A DNA stretch of 64,000 nt from Piscinibacter sp. (lineage in GTDB: Bacteria; Pseudomonadota; Gammaproteobacteria; Burkholderiales; Burkholderiaceae_C), in contig JAGOAS010000004.1 in NCBI GenBank assembly GCA_017983795.1, positions 142,002 through 206,001 on the forward strand, given 5' to 3'. Each line of letters opens with the position of its first letter. The stretch's first letter is position 1. This document shows positions 28,368-38,481 of the stretch, piece after piece. Made by a program: the position numbers and the translations under genes. The notes under the pieces are model-generated. The model had not been told where the DNA came from and searched no databases. It worked only from the letters and a program-made list of their open reading frames with translations.

Positions 28368-28697
28368 TCACGCGGCGAGCTTTGCGCTCACCAAGCGGTT
28401 GAGGCTCACCCCCTGCTCGCTGGCCTCGATGGCCAGTCGGCGATGCTGCTGCGGCGGGATGCGAACCTTGAACTCGCCGCTGTACCGGCGATCAGCGAGT
28501 GGTTCGGGCACCTGCTCGGCGTTTGCCGCCATGTCGCGCACGCACTCGGCGACGACCTTGCGAATGCCGGCCAGCGCCTTCTCTGGCGTCTTGGCGAGCC
28601 AGGATAGCGACGGGAACTCGGCACACAAGCCGACGTGCTCGCTGTCCTCGGCGGACCAGGTGACGCGGTAGGTGTAGTGGTCAAGATTCACCGCCAT
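28368..28697 (-). CDS. hicB: HicB family antitoxin
   Basis: A 109-residue protein. Residues 1-65 form the partial RNase H-like HicB fold (YTYRVTWSAEDSEHVGLCAE then FPSLSWLAKTPEKAL). Residues 75-109 resemble an Arc-type ribbon-helix-helix tail, FKVRIPPQQHRRLAIEASEQ followed by VSLNRLVSAKL, which would bind the operator. It overlaps hicA by 17 bases, downstream of it, the common hicA-hicB order. It is expected to bind and inhibit HicA and autorepress. Confidence 0.88.
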   Translation of the reverse strand: MAVNLDHYTYRVTWSAEDSEHVGLCAEFPSLSWLAKTPEKALAGIRKVVAECVRDMAANAEQVPEPLADRRYSGEFKVRIPPQQHRRLAIEASEQGVSLNRLVSAKLAA

Positions 28698-28938
28698 GTC
28701 CTTTCAACTTCTGGATCGCCGCCAGTACCTGGCGCACCTGATACACCTTGGCCTTGCCCTTGTCGTTCTGAATATTGACCCGCGGATCGCCTGGCCACGG
28801 CGTCCTGAAGACCGCGTGGCTCGTGCCCGACTGCCGGGCCGAACCGAAGTAGTGCTCACAGACCTTCTTGAGGTCGATGAAGCGCAGCCCTGCGGGCGAC
28901 GCTTTCATCTTTTCCAAGACCTTTTCGATGTCCGTCAT
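28681..28938 (-). CDS. hicA: HicA family toxin
   Basis: An 85-residue dsRBD-like protein of the HicA mRNA interferase family. The family-defining active-site His lies in RQSGTSHAVFRTPW (near residue 40), followed by DPRVNIQNDKGKAKVYQVRQVL. It is longer than classical 60-residue HicA and belongs to the variant found with the long HicB. Its ATG overlaps the stop of a broken small gene (ATGA) within the restriction operon. HicA cleaves mRNA during translation when HicB is lost. Confidence 0.85.
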   Translation of the reverse strand: MTDIEKVLEKMKASPAGLRFIDLKKVCEHYFGSARQSGTSHAVFRTPWPGDPRVNIQNDKGKAKVYQVRQVLAAIQKLKGHGGES

Positions 28939-28946
28939 ACCCCAGA

Positions 28947-28970
28947 AATGGTGTCACTATTGGAACCATT
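28947..28970. promoter_or_regulatory. Candidate hicAB operator
   Basis: AATGGT (28947-28952) and ACCATT (28965-28970) form an inverted repeat with a 12-base spacer, 9-32 bases upstream of the hicA start. A TTGACG (28970-28975, minus strand) overlaps it as a possible -35, but no convincing -10 lies 17 bases on. HicB tails usually bind palindromes in this position. Confidence 0.4.
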
Positions 28971-29030
28971 CGTCAAGCTGGGAGGCGCCATCACGGGCGG
29001 GCGACCGATCTGCGAGGCGCGCTTGGCCTC

Positions 29031-29045
29031 GATGCGATGCGATGC
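29031..29045. repeat. Tandem GATGC x3 (5-bp simple repeat)
   Basis: Three perfect copies of GATGC. Because five is not a multiple of three, gain or loss of one copy changes the frame of the small gene fragment between hsdS and hicA. Two copies would give an uninterrupted frame linking hsdS to hicA. Confidence 0.85.
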
Positions 29046-29094
29046 GACTCGTCGACGGCGGCGAGTTCCTGCAACAGGTCTTCGGCGCTGCGGG

Positions 29095-30477
29095 TCATGG
29101 TGCGGCGGTGCGGACGCGGCGACCTTTGCGCTGCGTTGCGTTCTGCGCTTCGCCCGCCTGCTTGGCAAGGCGGGCGAGCAGCGCGGAGGCGGGTTCGTCG
29201 GCGGGGTCTTGGGGGACGAGTTGGCCGGAGAAGGCGGCTTTGAGGATGGATTGGCGCAGGGCAGTTGAACCGGCCATGCCCGCACCGCACTCTTTCAAGG
29301 TCGACTCCATCCGGGACGCTGCGAGTCGCCATGCGTCGAGCAGGGCCGCACGCTCGCTTTCAGGTGGAATCGGGAGCCGGATCGAGCGGAGCTTCGATTG
29401 CGATACGTTGTACTGCCCGGCGCTCGTCGCCTTGTGCTTGTGCACAAAACGCCGAACGACGTCCGATTGCCAGACAAGATTGATCCATTCGGCGAGCAAT
29501 GGCTCGGGGTGCAGCCGAAAGCGGATGAGGTAGGACGCGAAATAGCTCGGTGTGGGCAGTGCGCTCAGCACCACGGCACCAACCCCTATTAGGCTTTCAC
29601 TGCCGTTTGTCCGAACCACCAGCAAATCCCCAGGAGCAAGCGCGTCGTCGGTAGTCATGGCGAAGTCTGCGGGGGCCCATTTGAGGTCACGCAGCGCGAT
29701 CCGCCCCTCGCGAACGTTCGGGATTCTTAGAACAGGAGTCGCCCCCTTGGTGGATGAGCACTTCGCCGATGTTCCGTAGGAGGTGGACCAGGAGAGTTCG
29801 TCAAGACTGCGCCAAGACCATCCCGGCGGCAGCGAGCACTCGTCGCCATCGCGATCTACTGGCCTCGACGATTCAGTGTCACGCCACTCGCGCGTCAGCT
29901 CACCCGTGACGGCAGCCTTGAGCACGGACTGGCGGTAGCGCTCCACCAGCTTCTGCACACGTTCCAGCGCGCGTTCGCCTTCGTCGATTTCGCTGAAGAG
30001 TTCTTCGATGCGGGAGACGATGCGTTGCTGCTCGGATTTTGGAGGCAAGCCAAACGCGAAGAACGAGAGACTCCCGAAGTCAACGCGAGGCCGATCGCCC
30101 GAACTCTGGTTGCTTGCGAAATTCACGAAGCTGCGCTGGTGCAGCAAATAGGCAAGAAAGTCACCGTGCAGCAACTCGCCCGGCGGCATCACGATGAACT
30201 CCGCCGAGCAGGCGCCGCGCTGTCGAGCGCGATGCACCTTGTTGAGATAGGGGCGCATGCGGCCGTACAGCACATCGCCCGGCTCAAAGAGACCGCCAGC
30301 GCTCTTCATGTCGCCGAAGCGCCCGACGCTGAGCAGGCTCATACCGCCGGGCGCGATGCTGTCCATGCCGACGAAGGGCAACTCCGAGTGATCGCCGGGT
30401 GCGGCTTTGGGCCGCGGCGGATCGACCACTTGCCCGAGCGTGACCTCTGCCCAGCCCCGCGGCGGTTCACCCCTCAT
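29095..30477 (-). CDS. hsdS: Type I restriction-modification specificity subunit HsdS
   Basis: A 460-residue protein with two target recognition domains (about 1-150 and 225-390), each followed by a conserved helical spacer: KSEQQRIVSRIEELFSEIDE then LVERYRQSVLKAAVTGELT, and the C-terminal counterpart ending LRQSILKAAFSGQLVPQDP. The halves read different half-sites of a bipartite DNA target. The ATG overlaps the hsdR stop (ATGA). Both TRDs and both spacers appear intact. Confidence 0.92.
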   Translation of the reverse strand: MRGEPPRGWAEVTLGQVVDPPRPKAAPGDHSELPFVGMDSIAPGGMSLLSVGRFGDMKSAGGLFEPGDVLYGRMRPYLNKVHRARQRGACSAEFIVMPPGELLHGDFLAYLLHQRSFVNFASNQSSGDRPRVDFGSLSFFAFGLPPKSEQQRIVSRIEELFSEIDEGERALERVQKLVERYRQSVLKAAVTGELTREWRDTESSRPVDRDGDECSLPPGWSWRSLDELSWSTSYGTSAKCSSTKGATPVLRIPNVREGRIALRDLKWAPADFAMTTDDALAPGDLLVVRTNGSESLIGVGAVVLSALPTPSYFASYLIRFRLHPEPLLAEWINLVWQSDVVRRFVHKHKATSAGQYNVSQSKLRSIRLPIPPESERAALLDAWRLAASRMESTLKECGAGMAGSTALRQSILKAAFSGQLVPQDPADEPASALLARLAKQAGEAQNATQRKGRRVRTAAP

Positions 30478-33245
30478 GCCACCAACCCCTCACTCAACTC
30501 CTCCAGCATCCCGTTCAACTCCGTTCCGAACACCCTTCGCGCCGCCACCACGCCGCCCCAGTCGCTGAACGGCTGGTCGCGCATCAAATCGGCCGGCGCG
30601 ATCTCCACGTTCGCGGCCAGATAGTCCTTGATCGCCTTCAGCCACGCCATCTGCTCGTCGCTGAAGCTCCTGCCCGCCTTGATCTGCCGCCCGATCCACA
30701 GGTTGAAGCGCTGCTCCACACGCGCCGCATGCGGCTCCAGCACCTCCGCCTGCCCGGTGGCAAAACGCACCAGGCTGATCAGGTCGGTCAGCACCTTGTC
30801 GCTGGGCGCACCGCGCACCAGCGCGGCGTTGAGCCGCTTGTAGGCCTGCCACACGTCGGCGGTGGTCAGGTGCTGCGGCGGGTCGGCCAGCTTGGTCGCC
30901 AGTTCGCGGATGCTGGCATAGGTGAGGCGGCGTTTCGGGTAGGGCTGGCCGTAGAGGATCTGCAGCGCCAGCAGCTCGTTCTTGTGCGTCTCGATGAAGG
31001 CCTTGAACGAGGTGGTGCGGCGCTCGGCCTGGCCCTTGTCGTACTCGGCCACCTGCAGCACGTCGAGCGTGCCTTCGTCGATCACGATGTCGGTCTTCTT
31101 CTTGATCGCCTTGATCAGCTGGCGCAGCGCGGCATCGTCCAGCGGCGCGCAGGCCTGGTCGCGCAGGTCGGCTTCGATGGCCTTCACCTGCGCGAGCGTG
31201 GCCGTCTCCACGCTGCCGTGGCGCTGGATGACGGCCGCGTCGATGATCTCGGGCGTGATCGCATCCAGCAGTCCGCGGGCCAGCGCCTTCAGGCTCTGGC
31301 CCTGGGCGGCCTGTTCGATGCGTTGGCGATCCTCGCCGTCGATCTGCCGGTTCAGCGCCGCCAGGCGCGCGGCCAGCGACGAGAGCGCGTTCTCGTCTCG
31401 CCGGCCCTGCGCGATCTGGTCGATCAGCTTGTCGAAGGGCACGGTGCGCTTGCGCTCCATCGGCTGAGACAACGTCTTGCGGCCCTCGGTCACGCCCACC
31501 GCGTCGATCAGCACGAAGCGGGTCTTGGTCTGCGCGTCGGGCGTCACCTGCTGCAGGCTGGCGTCGTGCAGGGTGCGCACGCCGCGGCCCTTCATCTGCT
31601 CGAAGTAGCTCTCGCTCTTCACGTCGCGCATGAAGATCAGGCACTCCACCGGCTTGATGTCGGTGCCCGTGGCGATCATGTCCACCGTGACGGCGATGCG
31701 CGGAAACGGGTCGACGCGGAAGGCGGCGATCAGCTCCCTGGGTTTCTCGCTGGTCTGGTAGGTGATCTTCTTGGCGAAGTCGTTGCCCTGGCCGAAGACT
31801 TCCCAGCAGGCCTTGACGATCTCCTCGGCGTGGTTGTCGTCCTTGGCGAAGATCAGCGTCTTGGGCACCCATTGGCCGCTGCGGCCGGGGAAGAGTTCGG
31901 TGAACAGCTTTTCGCGGAAGGTGCGCAGCACCAGGCGGATCTGGTCGGGCACGGTCACCGAGCTGTCGAGATCCTGCTTCGCGTAGGGCAGATCGGCGTC
32001 GAGCTGCTTGTAGCGCAGCGCACGGGTGCGGCGGTCGCGCACCGGCACGTGGTAGCTCGCGTCCACCGTGCCGCCTTGTTCGCCGACTCGCGTGCGGATG
32101 CGGTAGACCTCGAAGCCGACGTTGACGCCGTCGACCACCGACTGCTCGTAGGGGTACTCCGCCACCAGGTTGCGCTGGAAGAAGCCCAGCGTGTGCGCCG
32201 AGGGCGTGGCCGTCAGGCCGATGAGGTGCGCGTCGAAATACTCCAGCACCTGGCGCCACAGGCCGTAAATGGAGCGGTGGCACTCGTCGGTGACGATGAC
32301 ATCGAAGTGTTCGATCGGGACGGCCGGGTTGTAGACCACCGGGCGCAGCTCGCCTTCGTCGTCGACCTCTCCGCCGCTCCACGTCTCGAAGGCGGAGGCT
32401 TCCTCGGCCGACTCGTCGAGCTCCTCGCCGCGCAGCATCGCGTACAGACGCTGGATGGTGGTGATCACGACCTTGGCGTCGGGGTCGATGCGGTTGCCGT
32501 GCAGGTGCTGGACGATGTAGGTCTTGTCGAACTTGTGCGCCGCGCCGGGCGGGTCGAAGTTCTGGTACTCCTTCAACGTCTGGTCGCCCAGGTTGTTGCG
32601 GTCGACCAGGAACAGGATGCGGCGCGCGCCGGCATGCTTGAGCAGCCGCCAGCTGAAGTTGCAGGCGGTGAAGGTCTTGCCGGCGCCGGTGGCCATCTGG
32701 ATCAGCGCCCTCGGGCGGTCGTCGGCCAGCGAGGTTTCGAGGCCGGTGATGGCGTCGATCTGGCAGTCGCGCAGGCCGGCCGTCTCCAGCGGCGGCATGC
32801 GGCGCAGGCGCTGGCGCAGGGTGTCGGCTTCCTTCAGCCAGGCGTGCAGCGTGCGCGGCTGGTGGAAGGCGAATACGCGGCGCGAGCGCGGTTTCGGGTC
32901 GCGCGTATCGCGGAAGTAGGTTTCCGCGCCGGTGGATTCGTAGTCGAACACCAGCCGGTCGGCCCAACGCGCCACGTGCTCGGGCAGCGCCGCCATGTAG
33001 CGCGCTGCCTGTTCGGCCACGCCGCTGAGCGTGACGCCGGCCTTCTTGGCCTCGATCACGCCGCAGGCCTTGCCGCCGACGAACAGCAGGTAGTCGCACG
33101 CGCCGCCGGGCAGCGGGAACTCGCGCACCGCAACGCCTTCGGCGGCGTTGCGGTTGAACTCGGCCATGTCCTGCAGCACCCAGCCCGCGGCGACGAGCAG
33201 GCCGTCGATGGCCACGCGCGCCTGGTCTTCGGGTGTCACGCCCAT
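30474..33245 (-). CDS. hsdR: Type I restriction endonuclease subunit HsdR
   Basis: A 923-residue motor and nuclease subunit. The N-terminal nuclease motif is CDYLLFVGGKACGVIEAKK. The SF2 helicase core has Walker A MATGAGKTFTACN, DECHRS (motif II) and LTATPSAHT (motif III). The EcoEI_R-type C-terminal region binds the MTase. It translocates DNA with ATP and cuts unmethylated DNA far from the site. It begins 11 bases after the ruvB stop, so read-through from ruvB is possible. Confidence 0.94.
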   Translation of the reverse strand: MGVTPEDQARVAIDGLLVAAGWVLQDMAEFNRNAAEGVAVREFPLPGGACDYLLFVGGKACGVIEAKKAGVTLSGVAEQAARYMAALPEHVARWADRLVFDYESTGAETYFRDTRDPKPRSRRVFAFHQPRTLHAWLKEADTLRQRLRRMPPLETAGLRDCQIDAITGLETSLADDRPRALIQMATGAGKTFTACNFSWRLLKHAGARRILFLVDRNNLGDQTLKEYQNFDPPGAAHKFDKTYIVQHLHGNRIDPDAKVVITTIQRLYAMLRGEELDESAEEASAFETWSGGEVDDEGELRPVVYNPAVPIEHFDVIVTDECHRSIYGLWRQVLEYFDAHLIGLTATPSAHTLGFFQRNLVAEYPYEQSVVDGVNVGFEVYRIRTRVGEQGGTVDASYHVPVRDRRTRALRYKQLDADLPYAKQDLDSSVTVPDQIRLVLRTFREKLFTELFPGRSGQWVPKTLIFAKDDNHAEEIVKACWEVFGQGNDFAKKITYQTSEKPRELIAAFRVDPFPRIAVTVDMIATGTDIKPVECLIFMRDVKSESYFEQMKGRGVRTLHDASLQQVTPDAQTKTRFVLIDAVGVTEGRKTLSQPMERKRTVPFDKLIDQIAQGRRDENALSSLAARLAALNRQIDGEDRQRIEQAAQGQSLKALARGLLDAITPEIIDAAVIQRHGSVETATLAQVKAIEADLRDQACAPLDDAALRQLIKAIKKKTDIVIDEGTLDVLQVAEYDKGQAERRTTSFKAFIETHKNELLALQILYGQPYPKRRLTYASIRELATKLADPPQHLTTADVWQAYKRLNAALVRGAPSDKVLTDLISLVRFATGQAEVLEPHAARVEQRFNLWIGRQIKAGRSFSDEQMAWLKAIKDYLAANVEIAPADLMRDQPFSDWGGVVAARRVFGTELNGMLEELSEGLVA

Positions 33246-33255
33246 CGATGCGCGG

Positions 33256-34317
<1,062 letters not shown>

Positions 34318-34384
34318 GCGCGATTATGGGCATGGCCCCGTCGCCTTGCGGGCGCGCAAGCCGGCCCGCGCCGTCGTTGTTAAG

Positions 34385-34783
34385 ATGCACGCCGTGTACG
34401 CCATTCGCCGCCTGTTCCGCCCCGCCACCTGGCTCGCGCTCGTCGCGATGCTCGGGCTGGCGCTCGCGCCGACGGTGTCGCACGCGCTGGCGGCCTCCGG
34501 CCCCGGCAACCCCTGGGCCGAGATCTGCTCGGTGACGGGCGGCACGATGGTGGTGGCCGACGCGAGTACCAGCACCGATGCCCAGGCCGATGCGGGTGTC
34601 CACCTCGGCCACTGTCCGCTGTGCGGCCAGGTCGGCACCGCGCCGGCCCTGCCGAGCGCCGAATACGCGCCGGTGCGCATCGCCGGCGGCGCCGAGCATC
34701 GTCCCGCGCTCTTCCTGCACGCGCCGCGCACGCTGTTCGCGTGGGCTGCGGCGCAGCCGCGCGCACCACCGCTTTCCTGCTGA
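34385..34783 (+). CDS. DUF2946 family protein
   Basis: A 132-residue small protein with an N-terminal hydrophobic segment (RPATWLALVAMLGLALAPTV) acting as signal or anchor, and the DUF2946 metal-like motif HLGHCPLCGQ near residue 83. The genes are commonly found beside TonB-dependent copper receptors, and one follows 111 bases downstream. ATG at 34385 is chosen; a GTG at 34394 is possible. Function is unknown; metal delivery or sensing in the envelope is inferred. Confidence 0.8.
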   Translation: MHAVYAIRRLFRPATWLALVAMLGLALAPTVSHALAASGPGNPWAEICSVTGGTMVVADASTSTDAQADAGVHLGHCPLCGQVGTAPALPSAEYAPVRIAGGAEHRPALFLHAPRTLFAWAAAQPRAPPLSC

Positions 34784-34894
34784 ACGCTCGCGGCCGGCGC
34801 CTCGATGGCGCCGTCGCGCGCCATGCCGATGGCCCGTGCCAACGCCGGGCACCGACACGCACCTCGATGGGTGCGGCCTCATTGCAGCAGGACC

Positions 34895-37273
34895 ATGACA
34901 AGCTCTACCTTCCCCGCCAGGCCGTGGCGCCTGGGCGCCGCGGCGCTCGCCGCGGCCGCCTTCGTGCACCCCGCGCACGCCCAGGGCGTCGCCACCGAGC
35001 AGCAGCTCGCGCCCGTGCTCGTCAGCGGCAACGGCGTGCGCAGCGGCCTGGCCGCCGACGTGCCCAGCAACAGCGCCAGCAAGACCGCCGAGGATCTGCG
35101 CGAGCAGAACCTCGTCAATCCGGAGGACGCGCTCAAGTACGTGCCCAACACCAGCATCCGCAAGCGCTACATCGGCGATCGCAACTCGATGATCGGCGGG
35201 CGCAGCTTCGGCACGCTGCAGCCCTCGCGCGGCCTGGCCTACGTCGACGGCTACCTGATCTCCAACTTCCTCGGCCGCTTCGACGGCCCGCGCTGGAACA
35301 TGATCACGCCCGAGGCGATCGCGCGGGTCGACGTGCTGTACGGCCCGTTCTCGGCGATCTACCCCGGCAACTCGATCGGCACCACGGTGGTCACCACCGA
35401 GCGCGAGCCGCGCGGCTTCGAGGCCTCGGCGCGCATCACCGGCTACCGGCAGCGCTTCGAGCTGTACGACGACGCGGCCGACTACGACGGCCATCAGCTC
35501 TCGGCCTTCGTCGGCAGCAGGCTCGACTCGGGGCTGTGGTACTCGCTGAGCGCGAACCGGCAGAACTCCACCTCGCAGCCGATGAACTACTACACCGTGA
35601 GCGCCGATGCGGCCGGCGTCTTCCCGGCGGTCACCGGCACGGCCGTGCCGGTGACGGGAATCCGCTACGACGAAGACCCGAAGGGCCGCCGGCGCGCCGT
35701 CTTCGGCGCCAGCGGCGGTGCGATCGACCACACCGTGCAGGACACGCTCAAGCTCAAGCTCGGCTACGAGTTCACGCCCGAGCTCGTGGCCAGCGCGATG
35801 CTCGGCGGCTGGACCAACGACACGCGCAATTCGAACCGCTCGTTCCTGCGCGACGCGAGCGGCGCGACGCTGTGGTCGGGCCGCGTCACCGACGGCGTCA
35901 ACACCTTCAACATCCCGCTCAGCGCCTTCGCGCCGTCGAACCGCGACGAGATGCACCGCCACGGCGGCATCACGCTGAAGACGAAGTACGCGACGGGCTG
36001 GAACGGCTCGATCGTCTACTCGAACTACCGCATCGTCAGCGACATCGCGCGCCAGGCCAACCTGCCGGAAGACCAGGCGGCCAGCGGCGGCGCCGGCAGC
36101 TGGACGCGGCGCGACGGCACCGGGTGGAACACCTTCGAGGTGCAGGCGGCGTACCGGCCGAGCGAAGGCGACTTCACCGACGGCCGCCATGCACTGACGC
36201 TCGGCGCGCACCGCAATGCCTATCTGCTGGACAGCCCGACCAGCAACGCCAGCGACTGGCGCAGCACCGAGACGACGCTGGCGCAGCGCTACCGCGGCCG
36301 CACCGAGGTGACGGCGCTGTATGCGCAGGACGCCTGGCGGCTGCGCGAAGACCTGGTGCTCACGCTCGGGCTGCGCCACGAGCGCTTCGTCACGCGCGAC
36401 GGCGAGCAGCTGCTGCGCGTCGCCAGCTGCACGGCGGCTGCCGGCGTCGACTGCGTGGACAACGGCGACGGCAGCTTCAACCGCGTGCTCGCTTATCCGC
36501 AGCGGCGCCTGTCGGGCAGCTCGCCGAAGGCCTCGATCAGCTGGCACGCCGAGGAGGATCTGCTGCTCAAGGCCAGCTTCGGCCGCGGCGTGCGCTTCCC
36601 CAACGTCGAGGAGCTGTACAACGGCACCTTCACCGCCAGCGCGCAGACGCAGAGCGATCCGAACCTGAAGGCGGAGCGCTCCGATGCGCTCGAACTGAGC
36701 GCCGAGAAGGACTGGGAGCAGCACCGGCTGCGCGTGTCGGTGTTCCACGATGCCGTGCGCGACGCCATCCTGCGCCAGAGCGACACCACCGTGACGCCGA
36801 GCGTGACGCGCGTCTCCAACGTCGACCGCGTGAAGACCAGCGGGCTGGAGATCGTCTGGCAGACGCAGGACTGGCTGCTGCGCGGGCTGAGCCTGGACGC
36901 CAATGCCGCGTTCGCGCACTCGAAGGTGACGGCCAACGCCGCCGACCCGGCCTCGGTGGGCAAATACTGGCTGCGCGTGCCCAAGCTGCGCGCCAACCTG
37001 CTGGCCACCTACCGGCCGACGCGTCAGTGGATGGGCAGCCTCGGCATCCGGCACTCGGGGCGTGCCTACAACGACACCTACAACCTGGACGTCCAGCCCG
37101 ACGTCTACGGCGGCGTCTCGTCCTTCACCTTCGTCGACCTGCGCGGCAGCTACAAGCTCACGCCCCAGGTCGAACTCGCGCTCGGCGTGGACAACCTGGC
37201 CGACAGCCGCGGGTTCCAGGCGCACCCGTACCCCGGGCGCACCGTGTTCACCGAGCTGCGCGCCAGCTACTGA
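34895..37273 (+). CDS. TonB-dependent outer-membrane receptor, possibly for copper
   Basis: A 792-residue receptor: signal peptide (cleaved after AHA, about residue 29), plug domain (about 50-180, with RVDVLYGPFSAIYPGNSIGTT) and a 22-strand beta barrel ending in the aromatic-terminal FTELRASY. The ligand cannot be read from sequence alone. Copper is proposed because DUF2946 precedes it and a PCu(A)C chaperone follows, and the sequence has MHRHG and other Met/His pairs. A siderophore or other chelate is the alternative. Confidence 0.9.
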   Translation: MTSSTFPARPWRLGAAALAAAAFVHPAHAQGVATEQQLAPVLVSGNGVRSGLAADVPSNSASKTAEDLREQNLVNPEDALKYVPNTSIRKRYIGDRNSMIGGRSFGTLQPSRGLAYVDGYLISNFLGRFDGPRWNMITPEAIARVDVLYGPFSAIYPGNSIGTTVVTTEREPRGFEASARITGYRQRFELYDDAADYDGHQLSAFVGSRLDSGLWYSLSANRQNSTSQPMNYYTVSADAAGVFPAVTGTAVPVTGIRYDEDPKGRRRAVFGASGGAIDHTVQDTLKLKLGYEFTPELVASAMLGGWTNDTRNSNRSFLRDASGATLWSGRVTDGVNTFNIPLSAFAPSNRDEMHRHGGITLKTKYATGWNGSIVYSNYRIVSDIARQANLPEDQAASGGAGSWTRRDGTGWNTFEVQAAYRPSEGDFTDGRHALTLGAHRNAYLLDSPTSNASDWRSTETTLAQRYRGRTEVTALYAQDAWRLREDLVLTLGLRHERFVTRDGEQLLRVASCTAAAGVDCVDNGDGSFNRVLAYPQRRLSGSSPKASISWHAEEDLLLKASFGRGVRFPNVEELYNGTFTASAQTQSDPNLKAERSDALELSAEKDWEQHRLRVSVFHDAVRDAILRQSDTTVTPSVTRVSNVDRVKTSGLEIVWQTQDWLLRGLSLDANAAFAHSKVTANAADPASVGKYWLRVPKLRANLLATYRPTRQWMGSLGIRHSGRAYNDTYNLDVQPDVYGGVSSFTFVDLRGSYKLTPQVELALGVDNLADSRGFQAHPYPGRTVFTELRASY

Positions 37274-37281
37274 GGATGGCC

Positions 37282-38481
37282 ATGAGCAAGCGATTCACGG
37301 CCGCGGGTCGACTGGCGCTGGGGCTGCTCGGCCTGGTGTTCGCGCTGGCCGCCCCGGCGCAGCATGCCGGGCATGGCGCGGCCAAGGCGAAGAAGCGCGC
37401 GCCGGCGCTGGGCATCGGCGCCGCCTTCTCGCCCTCGGGCGAGCTGTGGGTGGTGGCGCTGGACGAACAGCAGCGCCTGACGCTACGGACGAGTGCCGAC
37501 CAGGGCAAGACCTGGGCGCCGCCGCGCGTGCTGGAACGCGGCGACGATGCGATCTCCGCCGACGGCGAGAACCGGCCCAAGATCGCCTTCGGCCCGCAGG
37601 GCCGCGTGGTGATCAGCTATACGCAGCCGCTGGCCAAGCCCTACAGCGGCGCCATCCGCATGCTGCGCTCGAGCGACGGCGGGCGCAGCTTCGCGGCGCC
37701 CTTCACCGTGCACGCGGACCGGCAGATCATCACGCACCGCTTCGAGTCGATCGCCTTCGACGCGCAGGGCACGCTGCACACGCTGTGGATCGACAAGCGC
37801 GACCTCGAGGCCGCCGCGTCGAAGAAGGACTACCGCGGCGCGGCGATCTACCGCAACGAGTCGCGCGACGGCGGCGCCAGCTTCGGGCCGGACATCAAGC
37901 TCGCCGACCACTCCTGCGAGTGCTGCCGCATCGCGCTCGCGCCGTCGCCCGACGGCAGCCTGGCCGCGATGTGGCGCCATGTGTTCGCACCGAACCAGCG
38001 CGACCACGCCTTCGCGCTGCTCGGCGCGCCGGCGAAGGCGGAGCCGGTGCGCGCCAGCCTCGATCGCTGGGCGGTGGACGCCTGCCCGCACCACGGCCCC
38101 GGCCTCACGCCGGCGGCACAGGGTGGCTACCATGCCGTCTGGTTCGGCGAGCGTGCCGGCACCGCGGCCGTGCGCTACGGGCGGCTCACCGCCGACGGCT
38201 CGCCGCAGGGCGAAGCGCGGCCGCTGCCGGACGACGGCGCCGAACACGCCGACCTGATCAGCGCCGGGGCGACGCTGGCCATCGTCTGGCGCAGCTACGA
38301 CGGGCAGGCCACGCGGCTGCGCGCCTGGTTGTCGCGCGACGACGGCCGCAGCTTCGTGCTGCAGGAACTCGACAGCAGCAGCGACGACAACGACCACCCG
38401 CGCCTCGTCCGGCACGGCGAGCGCCTGTTCGCGCTGTGGCACACCACGAAAGGCATCCATGTCCACGCTCTCCTTCCCTAA
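37282..38481 (+). CDS. Secreted Asp-box (BNR/sialidase-like) beta-propeller protein
   Basis: A 399-residue protein with a signal peptide (FALAAPAQ) and four Asp-box motifs: SADQGKTW, SSDGGRSF, SRDGGASF and SRDDGRSF, indicating a beta propeller. It also has HSCECCRIAL near residue 209 and DACPHHGPG near residue 260, Cys/His clusters suited to metal binding. No sialidase active-site residues could be confirmed. ATG at 37282 is preferred for its spacing from GAGGA; ATG at 37276 is the alternative. It lies in the receptor operon and probably acts in the periplasm on the same metal. Confidence 0.78.
   Translation: MSKRFTAAGRLALGLLGLVFALAAPAQHAGHGAAKAKKRAPALGIGAAFSPSGELWVVALDEQQRLTLRTSADQGKTWAPPRVLERGDDAISADGENRPKIAFGPQGRVVISYTQPLAKPYSGAIRMLRSSDGGRSFAAPFTVHADRQIITHRFESIAFDAQGTLHTLWIDKRDLEAAASKKDYRGAAIYRNESRDGGASFGPDIKLADHSCECCRIALAPSPDGSLAAMWRHVFAPNQRDHAFALLGAPAKAEPVRASLDRWAVDACPHHGPGLTPAAQGGYHAVWFGERAGTAAVRYGRLTADGSPQGEARPLPDDGAEHADLISAGATLAIVWRSYDGQATRLRAWLSRDDGRSFVLQELDSSSDDNDHPRLVRHGERLFALWHTTKGIHVHALLP

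Larger units (their letters stand above)
28935..29098 (-). pseudogene. Truncated, frameshifted AlbA_2 (Schlafen-like) gene fragment in the restriction operon
   Basis: The ATG at 29098 overlaps the hsdS stop (ATGA) and opens MTRSAEDLLQELAAVDESHR. In the present frame translation ends at 28991. Removing one copy of the triple GATGC repeat (29031-29045) restores HRIEAKRASQIGR, which matches, from memory, the N-terminus of AlbA_2/divergent-AAA proteins often found in type I restriction operons. The restored frame runs to a TGA at 28935 that overlaps the hicA ATG. After QIGR the similarity stops, so most of the gene has been deleted. It is probably a relic, though a slippage-controlled leader peptide cannot be excluded. 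Confidence 0.6.
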
